DNA of 64,000 nt from Flagellatimonas centrodinii (GCF_016918765.2 NZ_CP092104.1:1116001-1180000); one strand, 5' to 3'; shown: positions 50,990 through 59,986, numbered from the stretch's first letter. A program made the numbers and translations. The notes: a model not told the origin generated them from the sequence alone.

Positions 50990-51745
50990 TTATCCGAGAA
51001 ACGCCTGGCCACCATCGGCGGCGATGCTCTGGCCGTTGACGTAGCGGCAGTCATCGCCGCACAGCGCCACCACCAACCGGCCGATGTCCTGCTCGCAGTC
51101 CCCAACCCGCTGCTGCGGCACGGTGGCGATGAAGGCAGCGGATTCCTCGGGGCGCTCGCGCGTCCACCAATCCATGGCGGGGGAGTTGGCCAACGGCAGC
51201 AGACAGTTGGTGCGAATGCCGTCCTTGCCCCACTCGCAGGCGGCGGCGCGGGTGAGCTGGCGGATTGCTTCCTTCACCGCGCCGTAGGCCCCGTAGCCGC
51301 TCATGTCCCAGCGCTTGGCAGCGGGTGAACCGAGGTTGATGATGCAGCCATCGCCCTTGAGGTGGGGATAGCACTGTTTCATCAGCCGGAACGTCGCCAG
51401 CGGGCCGGATTCCCAGCCGGCTGTGAAGGCCTCGTCGCTGACCTGTTCGAGCGTGCCGAGCGGGACCTCCTGGGCATTGTTGACGAGAATCTGCAAGCCG
51501 CCGAGTTCACGCACCACGGTATCGACACAGGTGCTGATGGCGGTCGCGTCCTTCACCTCCAAGGCAACCGCCAGCGCCCGTCCGCCGCGGGCCTCGATCA
51601 GTTTCACGGTGGCGTCGAGCTTGGCGCGGGTGCGCCCGGTGACCGCCACTGCCACCCCCTCGGACGCCAGTGCCAGCGCGATCCCCTGTCCTACGCCTTG
51701 CCCGGCGCCGGTTACCAGCGCCACCTTGCCGTTCAGCCCTGCCAT
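50990..51745 (-). CDS. Short-chain dehydrogenase
   Basis: 251-aa SDR with TGAGQGVGQGIALALA, ILVNNAQEV (NNAG changed to NNAQ), INLGSPAAKRWDMSG (Ser) and YGAVKEA (Tyr, Lys); C-terminus GQSIAADGGQAF. It is the first gene of a three-gene operon with the crotonase and OYE genes. GGGGGGAG precedes the ATG. A weak, palindromic variant of the shared motif (ACCCCACCCGGGTTAG, 51816 to 51801) lies upstream with a poor -10. Substrate unknown. Confidence 0.82.
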   Translation of the reverse strand: MAGLNGKVALVTGAGQGVGQGIALALASEGVAVAVTGRTRAKLDATVKLIEARGGRALAVALEVKDATAISTCVDTVVRELGGLQILVNNAQEVPLGTLEQVSDEAFTAGWESGPLATFRLMKQCYPHLKGDGCIINLGSPAAKRWDMSGYGAYGAVKEAIRQLTRAAACEWGKDGIRTNCLLPLANSPAMDWWTRERPEESAAFIATVPQQRVGDCEQDIGRLVVALCGDDCRYVNGQSIAADGGQAFLG

Positions 51746-51879
51746 CGGGTTCTCCCCCCTTGTTCGAGCCCGCAGTGTGCGAGTGCAAAACGCCGCTTTC
51801 CTAACCCGGGTGGGGTAGATCGGACGGGCTCCGGGCGGGAAACCCACTACACTGGGGCGCCCATTGCAATGGAGGCCTC

Positions 51880-52017
51880 ATGGCCAAGCCCAATTACAAC
51901 TTCGAGAAACGACAGCGGGAACTGAAGAAGAACAAGAAGCAGGAAGAAAAGCGGCAGAAGAAGCTGGCCCGCAGCGGCGGCACCGAAGAATCGAACGAAC
52001 AGGACAAGACCCCGTGA
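51880..52017 (+). CDS. Tiny Lys-rich conserved-type protein
   Basis: 45 aa, highly basic and charged (NFEKRQRELKKNKKQEEKRQ, then KKLARSGG), expected to be one alpha-helix with a short acidic tail. ATG 51880 has GGAGG 5 nt upstream. Similar tiny proteins occur in many proteobacteria without a known role. Its TGA overlaps the GTG of the next tiny ORF, which points to a real, coupled pair. The function is unknown; RNA or ribosome association would fit the charge. Confidence 0.65.
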   Translation: MAKPNYNFEKRQRELKKNKKQEEKRQKKLARSGGTEESNEQDKTP

Positions 52018-52115
52018 GCAAAGGCATGGATCGCAAGAAGGAAACCAAGAAGAAGCCGGCGCTGAGCCTGCTGGAAAAGCGCGCTGCCAAGGCAGAAAAA
52101 GCCAAGAAGCGGTAG
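52014..52115 (+). CDS. Tiny Lys/Ala-rich protein
   Basis: 33 aa (29 if ATG 52026 is used). It reads MDRKKETKKKPALSLLEKRA and ends AKAEKAKKR. The GTG at 52014 overlaps the previous stop (GTGA) and has AGGA upstream, so it is preferred. The next gene starts 12 nt later, so all four genes (two tiny ORFs, RIO kinase, deformylase) are probably one operon linked to translation. The function is unknown. Confidence 0.55.
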   Translation: MSKGMDRKKETKKKPALSLLEKRAAKAEKAKKR

Positions 52116-52127
52116 GCGTCCAGTCGC

Positions 52128-52997
52128 ATGCGTATTCCGAACGGGCTGCAGCCGCTGGTTGACGAGGGCATCGTCGACGAGGTGCTGCGCCAGCTCAAGA
52201 GCGGCAAGGAGGCCTCGGTGTTCATCGTCACCAGTGGCGGCCACACCCGCTGCGCCAAGGTCTACAAGGCGGCGGAACAGCGCGGCTTTCATCGACTGGC
52301 GGAATACCAGGAGGGGCGCAAAGCCCGCGGCAGCCGTGATGCCCGTGCCATGGGCCGGCGCGGCCGCCACGGCCGCAAGGTGCAGGAGGCCGAGTGGAAA
52401 AATGCCGAGATCGACGCGCTCTACCGCCTCGCCGCTGCCGGCGTCCGGGTACCGCAACCGCAGGGCGTCTATGACGGCGTACTGCTGATGGAACTGGTGC
52501 TGGACGCCGACGGCCGCACCGCACCGCAGCTGCATGCGGTCGACATGACCGCCGAGCAGGCCCGCGAGGCCTTCCGCTTCATGATCGGCCAGATCGTGCG
52601 CATGCTCTGTGCCGGCCTGATTCACGGCGACCTGTCGGAATACAACGTGCTGGTCGACGCCGACGGCCCGGTCATCATCGACCTGCCGCAGGCGGTGGAT
52701 GCCGCCGGCAACAACAACGCCTTCCGCATGCTGGAACGCGACGTCAACAACATGCGCACGGTGTTCGCCCGCTTCGCCCCCGAGCTGGTCGACACCGACT
52801 ACGCGCATGAAATGTGGGCGCATTACCAGGCCAGCACGCTGACGCCGGACACGCCATTGACCGGCCAGTTCGTTCATGACGACACCGCTGCCGATGTCGA
52901 CGCGGTGCTCGATCAGATCGAGGAAGCGCGACTGGAAGCCGAAGCCCGGGAACGCGGACGGCTGGCGGCCGAAGCGGCGGCGGCCGCCCGCGACTGA
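52128..52997 (+). CDS. RIO1-type serine protein kinase
   Basis: 289 aa. The RIO kinase fold is visible as SGKEASVFIV (25-34, nucleotide loop), Lys44 (CAKVYK), LMELVLD hinge, catalytic IHGDLSEYNVLV (Asp168, Asn173) and the metal-binding IIDLPQAV (Asp185). A basic insertion with RRGRHGRKVQEAEW (about 77-90) precedes the hinge, as in archaeal and bacterial RIO1 proteins. RIO kinases act in small-subunit ribosome maturation in eukaryotes and archaea; the bacterial role is poorly known. The C-terminus is a charged Ala/Glu/Arg helix. It is followed by peptide deformylase after 3 nt. Confidence 0.9.
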   Translation: MRIPNGLQPLVDEGIVDEVLRQLKSGKEASVFIVTSGGHTRCAKVYKAAEQRGFHRLAEYQEGRKARGSRDARAMGRRGRHGRKVQEAEWKNAEIDALYRLAAAGVRVPQPQGVYDGVLLMELVLDADGRTAPQLHAVDMTAEQAREAFRFMIGQIVRMLCAGLIHGDLSEYNVLVDADGPVIIDLPQAVDAAGNNNAFRMLERDVNNMRTVFARFAPELVDTDYAHEMWAHYQASTLTPDTPLTGQFVHDDTAADVDAVLDQIEEARLEAEARERGRLAAEAAAAARD

Positions 52998-53000
52998 CCG

Positions 53001-53531
53001 ATGATCCGCGACATCCTGCGCTACGGCGACCCCCGGCTGCTGGCCATGTCGCAGCCCGTCGCAGCCTTCGACACGCCGGCGCTGCACGCGCTGATTGACG
53101 ATTTGCGCGACACCATGATCGCCGCCAACGGTGCCGGACTGGCCGCGCCCCAGATCGGCGTGCCGCTGCGGGTGGTCATCTTCGGTTTCGACCACAACCC
53201 GCGCTATCCCGATGCCGAGGCGGTGCCCTACACGGTGCTGTGCAACCCGACGCTGACGCCGCTCAGTGATGCCGAGGATCTCGACTGGGAAGGCTGCCTC
53301 AGTGTCCCCGGCATGCGCGGTCTGGTGCCGCGGCACACGCATCTGCGCTACACCGGTTTCGATGCCGGCGGCCAGGCCATCGACCGCAGCGTGAGCGGCT
53401 TTCATGCCCGCGTGGTGCAACACGAGTGCGACCATCTCGACGGACTGCTCTACCCGATGCGGATTCGCGACCTGCGCCAGTTCGGCTTCGCCGACGCGCT
53501 GTTCCCGGGCCAGACCCTGGCCGACGACTGA
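53001..53531 (+). CDS. def: Peptide deformylase
   Basis: 176 aa. All three motifs are intact: [10 protein letters not shown] (44-53), EGCLSVPG (97-104, Cys ligand) and QHECDHLDG with HECDH at 141-145. The enzyme removes the formyl group from new proteins at the ribosome. The gene starts 3 nt after the RIO kinase stop. It is a solitary copy without fmt beside it, so it may be a second deformylase in the genome. Confidence 0.95.
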   Translation: MIRDILRYGDPRLLAMSQPVAAFDTPALHALIDDLRDTMIAANGAGLAAPQIGVPLRVVIFGFDHNPRYPDAEAVPYTVLCNPTLTPLSDAEDLDWEGCLSVPGMRGLVPRHTHLRYTGFDAGGQAIDRSVSGFHARVVQHECDHLDGLLYPMRIRDLRQFGFADALFPGQTLADD

Positions 53532-53594
53532 GCGGCAGTTGAGCCCGGCGCCGCCTGCGGCTAAGGTCAGACCTGACCCCGCATCCGATGCCCC

Positions 53595-54746
53595 ATGGTT
53601 CGCCCCCGAAGCTTCGCGCTGTACTGCGCCCTGATCGTGTCGGCCTGCGGTGGCGACGAAACTGCCGCCCCCCATGGACTGGACGCGCGCGAGGCACCGG
53701 TTTCGGTGGCCTTCACTGCCAACACCGGCGCCGATGCCGACGTCGCGGTGGTCAACGCCTACCCGCAGTTGCAGTTCGACCGCCCGGTGGACTTTGCCGA
53801 AGTGCCGGGCAGCAATCACGCGGTGGTGGTGGAACACCCCGGCCGCATCCGGGTGTTCGCCCGCGACAGCACCACCATCCACACGGACCTGTTCGCCGAT
53901 CTCAGCGACCGCGTGCGTTTCGACAACAACGAGCAGGGGCTGGTGCGTATCGCCTTCGACCCGGACTACGCCAACACCGGCCGGCTCTACCTCGCCTATG
54001 CCGGTCGGCAGGCCGACGACCCGGCGCGCTGCGCACCGCTGTGTTCGGTGCTGTCGCGGTTCACGCACGTCCCCGGCAACCCGCTGCTGCTGGACCCGGC
54101 CAGCGAAACCCGGCTGATCGTGCTGCCGCAGCCGGGCGAAGGTCACAACATCGGCAACCTGCTGTTCGGCGCGGATGGTTATCTCTACGTCGGTGTCGGC
54201 GACGGCGGCTTCTCGTTCACCCCCTACGTCAACGCCCAGGATCGCACCACCCTCTACGGTAGCGTGCTGCGGCTGGACGTCGCCGGCGACGGTGCCTACG
54301 CGGTGCCGCCCGACAACCCCTTTGTCGGCGTCGGCAACGAGGTCGCCGGCGTGGTCGGCGCCGGCCAGCCAGTGCGTGAGGAGATCTGGGCGTTCGGCCT
54401 GCGCAATCCGCACCGCTTCAGTATCGACCCGGTCACCGGCACGATGTGGCTGGCCGACGTCGGCCAGTCGGCACGCGAGGAGGTGAACCGGATCACCCCC
54501 GGTGGCAACTACGGGTGGCCGGCCTACGAGGGCGAGATTTCGCAGGGGCGCAGCGACATCGGCCGCGACGACAGCGCCTACCGTGCGCCGGTGCTGACCT
54601 ATCCGCGCAGCGATGGCAGTTCAATCACTGGCGGACTGGTCTATCGCGGCAACCAGTTGCCACAATTGCGGGGGCGCTACCTGTTCACCGACTACGTCAG
54701 CGGCACGCTGTGGTCACTGGACCCGGCGACGGGTTCTACCCCGTAA
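53595..54746 (+). pseudogene. PQQ-dependent sugar dehydrogenase-like lipoprotein, 3' end lost at IS3
   Basis: 383 codons. It starts with a lipoprotein signal (ALIVSACGGDE, lipobox Cys18) and then a six-bladed propeller of the soluble glucose dehydrogenase type: PGRIRVFARD, NNEQGLVRIAFDPDYANTG, GEGHNIGNLLFGADGYLYVG, WAFGLRNPHRFSIDPVTG and GGNYGWPAYEGE. The frame enters the left end of the IS at 54730 and meets a stop (54744-54746) within it, so the final blade is missing. The sequence beyond the IS does not continue the gene, so the 3' part was deleted or moved. Possibly non-functional, although most blades remain. Confidence 0.82.
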
Positions 54747-55557
54747 CCACGGACGGTTTGGAAAGAGCTGAAAACTTCTGATCCTGCTTGGCGACTCTAC
54801 GCCGCATTCTCGGGTTGTGGAATCGCTCGATGTAGTCGAACACATCCGCCTTGGCGACATCGAGCGTCGGATACTTCACACGGTGCGTGCGCTCCCGCTT
54901 GAGCATGCCGAAGAAGCCCTCGCAGGCAGCGTTGTCTCCGCAATGGCCAACGGCACTCATTGAGCACAGCAGCGTGTTCCTGGTCAGATAGCGTTGATAG
55001 TCACTGCTGCGGAATTGGCTGCCGCGATCCGAATGTAGGATCACTGACCATCCGCCCTGACGTTGCCAGATCGCCATTTCGACGGCCCGGATCACCATCT
55101 GACGGTCCTGCCGGTGATGCATCGACCACCCGATCACGAGCTTGCTGAACAGGTCGAGGACGACGCATAGATACAGCTTGCCCTCGTCGGTTTTGATCTC
55201 GGTGATGTCGGTCACCCACTTGGTCTCGGGCTCCAAAGCATTGAAATCCCGCTCCAGCAGATTGCGCACGCCAGGTGGCGGCAGCCCCGGCTGACCGCGC
55301 GGGCCGCGCCGTTTCCTGCGCGGCCAGCCCTGCACGCCGTGCAGCGCCATCAGGCGAGCCACGCGATTGACGCTGGCAGTCTCACCTTCTTCGGCAAGAT
55401 CCTCCTGCATGCGAGGCGCACCCAGAACGCCACGGCTGTCTTCGTGAAGCTCACGGATGCGTGCAAGCAGTCGATCGTTGTCGACCTGACGTGCGCTGGG
55501 CTGGCGCGTACTCCAGCCGTAATAACCGCTCGGCGACACCCGCAGGCAGCGGCACAT
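54736..55557 (-). CDS. IS3-family transposase OrfB (integrase catalytic domain)
   Basis: 273 aa from ATG 55557, but expected to be made as an OrfAB fusion. The DDE core is intact: [20 protein letters not shown] (first Asp), [13 protein letters not shown] (second Asp) and [16 protein letters not shown] (Glu). A HTH_21-like N-terminal region ([15 protein letters not shown]) begins before the ATG, since the frame is open back to the slippery site at 55644-55650 and reads [15 protein letters not shown] there. Its stop lies inside the terminal inverted repeat, as in many IS3 members. Probably active. Confidence 0.9.
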   Translation of the reverse strand: MCRCLRVSPSGYYGWSTRQPSARQVDNDRLLARIRELHEDSRGVLGAPRMQEDLAEEGETASVNRVARLMALHGVQGWPRRKRRGPRGQPGLPPPGVRNLLERDFNALEPETKWVTDITEIKTDEGKLYLCVVLDLFSKLVIGWSMHHRQDRQMVIRAVEMAIWQRQGGWSVILHSDRGSQFRSSDYQRYLTRNTLLCSMSAVGHCGDNAACEGFFGMLKRERTHRVKYPTLDVAKADVFDYIERFHNPRMRRRVAKQDQKFSALSKPSVVTG

Positions 55558-55604
55558 CAGGCGAACAGGGAAATCATCGCGGCAACGCTCGATCGCCTGA
55601 TATC

Positions 55605-55898
55605 TCAGGACGACCCCTTGGCAAAGAACGTCGCCGCTTCGCGTAAAAAATCCCGCTCCTTCTTCACCCGGGCAAGCTCGCGTTTGAGCCGCGCCAGCTC
55701 CTCATCGCGGGCGGTGCCCGTGCCACCAAAGGCGACTTGCCCTTGGCCCTCAATCTCGCGCTTCCAGCGGGTTAGCAGGCTGTCCCGGATGCCCAACTCC
55801 CGGGCGACCTGCGCGCAACTCACACCCGGCTGGCGGCACTGCTCAACAGCCCCGCGCTTGAACTCCGGGCTGAACTTCCTTCGCTTCGACATGAACAC
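55605..55898 (-). CDS. IS3-family OrfA (transposase DNA-binding subunit)
   Basis: 97 aa. An HTH of the Tnp_1 type ([40 protein letters not shown]) is followed by a leucine-zipper-like helix ([20 protein letters not shown]). Near its end the minus strand reads T TTT TTA (55650 to 55644) in phase for -1 slippage (GAT TTT TTA), and the -1 frame stays open into OrfB. This is the expected production route of the active OrfAB transposase. Confidence 0.9.
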   Translation of the reverse strand: MFMSKRRKFSPEFKRGAVEQCRQPGVSCAQVARELGIRDSLLTRWKREIEGQGQVAFGGTGTARDEELARLKRELARVKKERDFLREAATFFAKGSS

Positions 55899-55986
55899 TC
55901 CTTTTGGCCATTGTCGGCCTTCTCGAAAGTGTCCGTGCTATCGGGGTAGAACCCGCTGAGTGCCAGAAGGAGAGATCGATCACATT

Positions 55987-56069
55987 GTAGGTTGGGGTGA
56001 GCGCAGCGAACCCCAACGGGGACTTCTCACAAACCGACGTTGGGGTTCGCTGCGCTCACCCCAACCTAC
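55987..56069. repeat. 83-bp palindromic dispersed-type element
   Basis: Two perfect 32-nt arms (55987-56018 and 56038-56069; core GTTGGGGTGAGCGCAGCG and its complement) flank a 19-nt loop. It would form a very stable hairpin in either transcript. Elements of the GGTTGGGGTGAGCGCAGCGA type are scattered through many proteobacterial genomes; only one copy is in this window. It lies between the IS and the gentisate operon end. The stretch 56070-56234 holds nothing I can identify. Confidence 0.8.
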
Positions 56070-56234
56070 GACACGGCGCCTCGATTCCAGTTCGACTGTC
56101 TGGTTCGGGCTGGACGGCGCCCTTCTGCTTAGATCCGTGAAGGTCAGCTTCCATCCTTCTCTACCCACGATAAGGGCAGAGAATCGGAAGTTCCCTTCAA
56201 CACGCTCTTGTTCGGGGCAGGCTGCCGGCTCGCA

Positions 56235-56879
56235 TCACTCTGCGTCCGCTTGATTCGCCGGATGCGCATCTTGGAAAGCCCTCAGAGAATTGCAGGCCTG
56301 CGCGATGCACCGCAGCGTCGGATAGGCTTCCAGTGACATCCCGAAGCGCTCTGCATTGAACAGTTGTGGCACCAGGCAACAATCCGCCAGGGTTGGTCGG
56401 TCGCCGAAGCAGAACGCACCGCGGCGCGGCGAAGTGGCCAGCCCGATCTCTAGCGCTTCCAAGCCGAGATCGATCCAGTGGCGTATCCAAGTCTGCTTCT
56501 GCTCCTCCGACAGACCCATCGGTCCGGTCAAGTACTTCAGGACGCGCAGATTGTTCAGCGGGTGAATGTCGCAGGCAACGGCCAGCGCGATCTGTCGGAC
56601 CCAGGCGCGGTCGGCGGCAGCGGCTGGCAGCAATGACGGTTCTGGATGGCGCTCATCGAGGTACTCGATGATTGCCAACGACTGGGCAATGCGTTCGCCA
56701 CCGTCCTCGAGCACCGGCAGCAGCGCCGCGGGGTTAGTGGCACGAAACTGCACCCGGAACTGCTCGCCCCCATCTCGCGTCAGATGCACTGGCAGGTGTT
56801 TGGCCTGCAGGCCTTTGAGGTTCAGCGCGATGCGGACACGGTAGGAGGCGGAACTGCGGTAGTAGGTGTGGAGTTTCAT
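56235..56879 (-). CDS. nagL: Maleylpyruvate isomerase, zeta-class GST (NagL/MaiA type)
   Basis: 214 aa. The glutathione-binding motif SSASYRVRIAL (9-19) and the zeta-class layout (TNPAALLPVLEDGG; QSLAIIEYLDE; FGDRPTLADCCLVPQLFNAE) are present. In this operon it should convert maleylpyruvate, the ring-fission product of gentisate, to fumarylpyruvate with glutathione. The alternative, maleylacetoacetate isomerase, has the same fold, but the neighbouring gentisate dioxygenase decides for maleylpyruvate. Its start overlaps the transporter stop (ATGA). It is the last gene of the operon. Confidence 0.88.
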   Translation of the reverse strand: MKLHTYYRSSASYRVRIALNLKGLQAKHLPVHLTRDGGEQFRVQFRATNPAALLPVLEDGGERIAQSLAIIEYLDERHPEPSLLPAAAADRAWVRQIALAVACDIHPLNNLRVLKYLTGPMGLSEEQKQTWIRHWIDLGLEALEIGLATSPRRGAFCFGDRPTLADCCLVPQLFNAERFGMSLEAYPTLRCIAQACNSLRAFQDAHPANQADAE

Positions 56880-58219
56880 AGAGGCAGGGTTCGGGGAACG
56901 TAGTCAGGATCCCGGGCACGCAGCCGCGCCAGGCCGATGATCGCCGCGGCCGTGATCAGCGCGGGGATCGCGCAAGCCAGCACCAGTTGGTCCGCGGACC
57001 ATCCCCAGCCCAGCAGCACGCCACCAAGCAGCGGACCGGTGACGGAGCCTGTGCGGCCAATGCCCAGCGCCCAGCCGACACCGGTCGCGCGGATCGCGGT
57101 CGGATAGGCTTCGGCAGCCAAGGCGTTGAGGCAGAATTGCGCGCCGACCACGCCCGCGCCGGCCAGGAAGATCGCCGGCAGTGTCAACCGTGGTAGCGCG
57201 GTCACGTTGGCCAGCGCAGCCACGATGCCGGCGACCAGCACGAAGGTCGTTCCCAGCGTCCGGTATGGCCCATAGCGCCGCACCATGCCGGCCAACAGAA
57301 TGCCACCGCCGATCCCGCCCAAGTTGAGCAACGACGACGCCAAAATCGCCAAGCTAAGCGAGTAGCCGGCCAGCGTCAGCAGCGTCGGTAGCCAGTTGAC
57401 CATGAAGTACATGACCAGCAGGTTCATGAAGAACGCGATCCACAACAGCACCGTGACCTTCGTGCGCGGTCCGCGGAACAATTCCCGCACCGGAAATCCC
57501 GGCTCTGGCGGTTCGCCGGCGGTGACGCCCTGCAGGTCATGATGTCTGCCTGGGTCCAGCCGTTCCAGCACGCGCTGGAGTTCGTGGCTACGCGCGCGCC
57601 GCAAAAGCAGGAACCCGGGTGACTCCGGCAAGCGCCAGGCCAGCACCAGCGCCAGCAGCAGGGGTACAGCACCACCCAGCACGAAAAGCGCCGGCCAGCC
57701 CTGGCTTGGAATCCACAGCGCGCTAAGCACGCCACCGAGGATTGAGCCCAGCGGGAAGCCGCAGAACATCAGCGTCACCAGCATGGTGCGCAGTCGCGCC
57801 GGAGCATACTCGGAAGTCAGCGCGATCAGGTTGGGCATCGCGCTGCCCAGGCCCAGCCCGGTCAACAGGCGCAAGGCCAGCAATTGGCCGGGTGTCTGCG
57901 CCCAGGCCGTCGTCAGTGCGAACGCGCCGAACAGCAAGGTCGAAACCACGATCGTCCACTTGCGCCCCCAACGGTCGGCCAGCGGCCCGCCGATCAGAGC
58001 GCCGGCCATCAGGCCCAACAGCCCGGCGCCGAACACCGGCCCCAACGCCGACGGCGCCATACCCCATTGCTCGGCAATCGCGGGCGCGACGTAGGCGATG
58101 ACCTGGGTATCGAAGCCGTCGAGCAGGGCCACCAGAGCGCACAGCGTCGCAACCTCGAACTGCAGGCGTCCCAGCGGGCGTGAGTCGATCAGCTCGGTGA
58201 TCCGGAGCGCACCGGTCAT
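56876..58219 (-). CDS. Aromatic acid:H+ symporter, MFS (AAHS family)
   Basis: 447 aa with 12 predicted membrane helices. DGFDTQ (34-39) in helix 1 is the AAHS signature needed for aromatic acid uptake, and GPLADRWGRKWTIV between helices 2 and 3 is the MFS loop motif, partly repeated later (ILLAGMVRRYGPYR). Relatives carry 4-hydroxybenzoate, 3-hydroxyphenylpropionate or gentisate. Given the operon, salicylate or gentisate is the likely cargo. It lies 7 nt after the ring-hydroxylase beta gene and overlaps the isomerase gene by 4 nt. Confidence 0.88.
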   Translation of the reverse strand: MTGALRITELIDSRPLGRLQFEVATLCALVALLDGFDTQVIAYVAPAIAEQWGMAPSALGPVFGAGLLGLMAGALIGGPLADRWGRKWTIVVSTLLFGAFALTTAWAQTPGQLLALRLLTGLGLGSAMPNLIALTSEYAPARLRTMLVTLMFCGFPLGSILGGVLSALWIPSQGWPALFVLGGAVPLLLALVLAWRLPESPGFLLLRRARSHELQRVLERLDPGRHHDLQGVTAGEPPEPGFPVRELFRGPRTKVTVLLWIAFFMNLLVMYFMVNWLPTLLTLAGYSLSLAILASSLLNLGGIGGGILLAGMVRRYGPYRTLGTTFVLVAGIVAALANVTALPRLTLPAIFLAGAGVVGAQFCLNALAAEAYPTAIRATGVGWALGIGRTGSVTGPLLGGVLLGWGWSADQLVLACAIPALITAAAIIGLARLRARDPDYVPRTLPL

Positions 58220-58226
58220 GAATTTC

Positions 58227-58709
58227 CTAGATTGGGTAGATGATCGCGTTGGGGATCATTTCGCTGTCGTAGATGCAGGACCGCGACGCGAACTTCAGCG
58301 CACCCTCCACCCTGACCACCTCGTCCAGGTAGCGGCCGACATTGAACACCGTGCTGAGTTCCCCAAGCTTGGTGCGGAACACCGCGTAGTTCGCCTCCAA
58401 GAACCAGCGCCCGCCGTCCACCGAAAGGACGCGCGGGAGGCTTACGACATGCCGCTGGTAGTAAGGATCATGGAACAGGGTCTCGCGGATTCCGTAGACG
58501 CGATCCTGCAGCATGCCCTTGCTATGGAAATGCAGCGTCGCCAGCGGCAGCCCACGCTCATGGTTTTCGCGCGGCTGCAGCTTGTAAATGCAATCCTCGG
58601 TGAAGAACTCCGGCCAGCGGTCCCAGTCGCCCGCATCGATGGCGGCCGTGTACTCTGCGTAGAGCTGCAGCAGTTCGGTGTAGGCCTGCGCTTCGAGTGC
58701 CTGATTCAT
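58227..58709 (-). CDS. nagH: Ring-hydroxylating oxygenase beta subunit (NagH-like)
   Basis: 160 aa, SnoaL/NTF2-like fold of aromatic-ring-hydroxylating oxygenase small subunits. EYTAAIDAGDWDRWPEFFTE (family start), RETLFHDPYYQRHVVSLPRV and ANYAVFRTKLGELSTVFNVG are characteristic. It forms the alpha3beta3 oxygenase with the alpha subunit, whose stop it overlaps (ATGA). With NagG of strain U2 this makes salicylate 5-hydroxylase; benzoate- and anthranilate-type oxygenases are relatives, but the gentisate genes favour salicylate. Confidence 0.86.
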   Translation of the reverse strand: MNQALEAQAYTELLQLYAEYTAAIDAGDWDRWPEFFTEDCIYKLQPRENHERGLPLATLHFHSKGMLQDRVYGIRETLFHDPYYQRHVVSLPRVLSVDGGRWFLEANYAVFRTKLGELSTVFNVGRYLDEVVRVEGALKFASRSCIYDSEMIPNAIIYPI

Positions 58710-59968
58710 ACGCCCATCACCCGGCGCCAGTATTGGTACATGCCCCGGATCAGCGTCTCCGAGGCAATGTTGGTTGCCTCCTCACTGCCGTGCCCACCCA
58801 TTTCCAGCAGGCATTGCTGGTCGGGCTTTTCCTGGAATCCCATCTGCGAGAACTCGATGACCTCGCCGTCGTCCGCTGAGACATAGCCGGACGGGCCGAA
58901 CAGGTTGGCCTGCAGCAGGCGGCGCTGGATCATCTCGTCGTTGTCGTCTTCGAAAGCGAAGTGCGTCCACACGAAATCGAAGACACCGGGCCCGCGCGGC
59001 TGGATGTGCCGCATCGATAGACTGTTGACCTGCTGCTGGATGATCAGGCTCGGGAACAACGTCAACATCACCGCAGTCGGTCCCTTCCACCATTCCTCTG
59101 GCACGATGTCGAGCTGGCGCGGGTCACGCAGGCTCATGTCGGCCTTGTAGCTGGTCACGCCGGAGACGACGTCTCCGGCCGGCTTGCCGACGCTGCGTAC
59201 GCCGATCATCGCAGCGTGGCGCTTGTGCGCATCCATCTTCAGCGAGGTCTTGCTGTCGGCGCGCCACAGGCCGAAGGTTACGAACCAGCTGTGCAGCAGA
59301 CCCGGGTGATACGGATCCTTGATGTTTTCCTGCATCAGCTTCCAGTTTCCCGGGATACGCTGTCGGTTGTAGCCGAGAACCTTCAGCTTGCGACCGTCGA
59401 AAACGCGGTCGAAGTAGGACAGGATCGTCGGACCGAGGTAGTCCTCAAAGGACTCCAGCGAGTGGTCGAAGCTGGCAAACACCACGCCGCCGCGCACCGC
59501 GACCTTGAGCGAGGTCAGGCCGCGGCCCTCCATCTGGAAGTTCGCCGGCATACCGCCGTTGAGCTGGCCGTCCTGGCGGATGCCGCGGCGGTAGGGAATG
59601 CCGCGCAGCTTGCCCTCCAGGTCATAGGCCCACTGGTGGTAGGGGCAGACGAACTCCTTGCGGTTGCCCTGGCGCTCGCGGCAGAACTGCGCGCCGCGAT
59701 GGGCGCAGACGTTCTCCAGCACGCGCACGCTGCCGTCCTGCGCGCGCACCATGATGACCGAACGCTCGCCCACGGCCGAGCGGCGAAAGTCACCCGGGTT
59801 CGGGATCTCGGCTTCGAGGCCGATGTAGCACCAGTGTCCGGCGTAGTAGAAATGCTCGAGTTCGCGGCGATAGGTGTCCGGATCGGTGTAGACCCAGTAG
59901 GGCACGCGGTGTACCCCCTCGCCTGGCCAGCCCGGCGACGAAGGGAGAGTGATGGGGGCGTCGTTCAT
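58706..59968 (-). CDS. nagG: Ring-hydroxylating oxygenase alpha subunit (salicylate 5-hydroxylase, NagG-like)
   Basis: 420 aa. Rieske ligands Cys88, His90, Cys108 and His111 (CAHRGAQFC; CPYHQWAYDLEG) and the mononuclear iron site Asp219, His222, His227 (NIKDPYHPGLLHSWF) are intact. It would insert one oxygen at C5 of salicylate, giving gentisate (2,5-dihydroxybenzoate); the family can also dihydroxylate. Neighbours encode the reductase, gentisate dioxygenase, fumarylpyruvate hydrolase and isomerase, a full salicylate-to-central-metabolism route. The separate ferredoxin (NagAb) used by the naphthalene pathway enzyme is not in the operon. It follows nagK after 18 nt. Confidence 0.86.
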   Translation of the reverse strand: MNDAPITLPSSPGWPGEGVHRVPYWVYTDPDTYRRELEHFYYAGHWCYIGLEAEIPNPGDFRRSAVGERSVIMVRAQDGSVRVLENVCAHRGAQFCRERQGNRKEFVCPYHQWAYDLEGKLRGIPYRRGIRQDGQLNGGMPANFQMEGRGLTSLKVAVRGGVVFASFDHSLESFEDYLGPTILSYFDRVFDGRKLKVLGYNRQRIPGNWKLMQENIKDPYHPGLLHSWFVTFGLWRADSKTSLKMDAHKRHAAMIGVRSVGKPAGDVVSGVTSYKADMSLRDPRQLDIVPEEWWKGPTAVMLTLFPSLIIQQQVNSLSMRHIQPRGPGVFDFVWTHFAFEDDNDEMIQRRLLQANLFGPSGYVSADDGEVIEFSQMGFQEKPDQQCLLEMGGHGSEEATNIASETLIRGMYQYWRRVMGV

Positions 59969-59986
59969 GGCGGTTCTCCTGTGCGG

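Larger units (their letters stand above)
54730..55955 (-). mobile_element. IS3-family insertion sequence
   Basis: About 1226 bp bounded by inverted repeats: CGGGTTCTACCCCG plus TAACCACGGAC (54730-54754), and at the right end, reverse-complemented, CGGGTTCTACCCCG plus ATAGCACGGAC (55931-55955). It encodes overlapping-frame orfA and orfB on the minus strand. No direct target duplication is seen at the two edges, which fits a later deletion or recombination at one side. It interrupts the sugar dehydrogenase gene and marks the edge of the gentisate cluster. Confidence 0.88.

Noticed and set aside
14102-51816. KstR or KstR2 operators at the steroid genes
   Set aside because: No palindrome of those types was found at the operon starts; the sites present follow a different, non-palindromic pattern.
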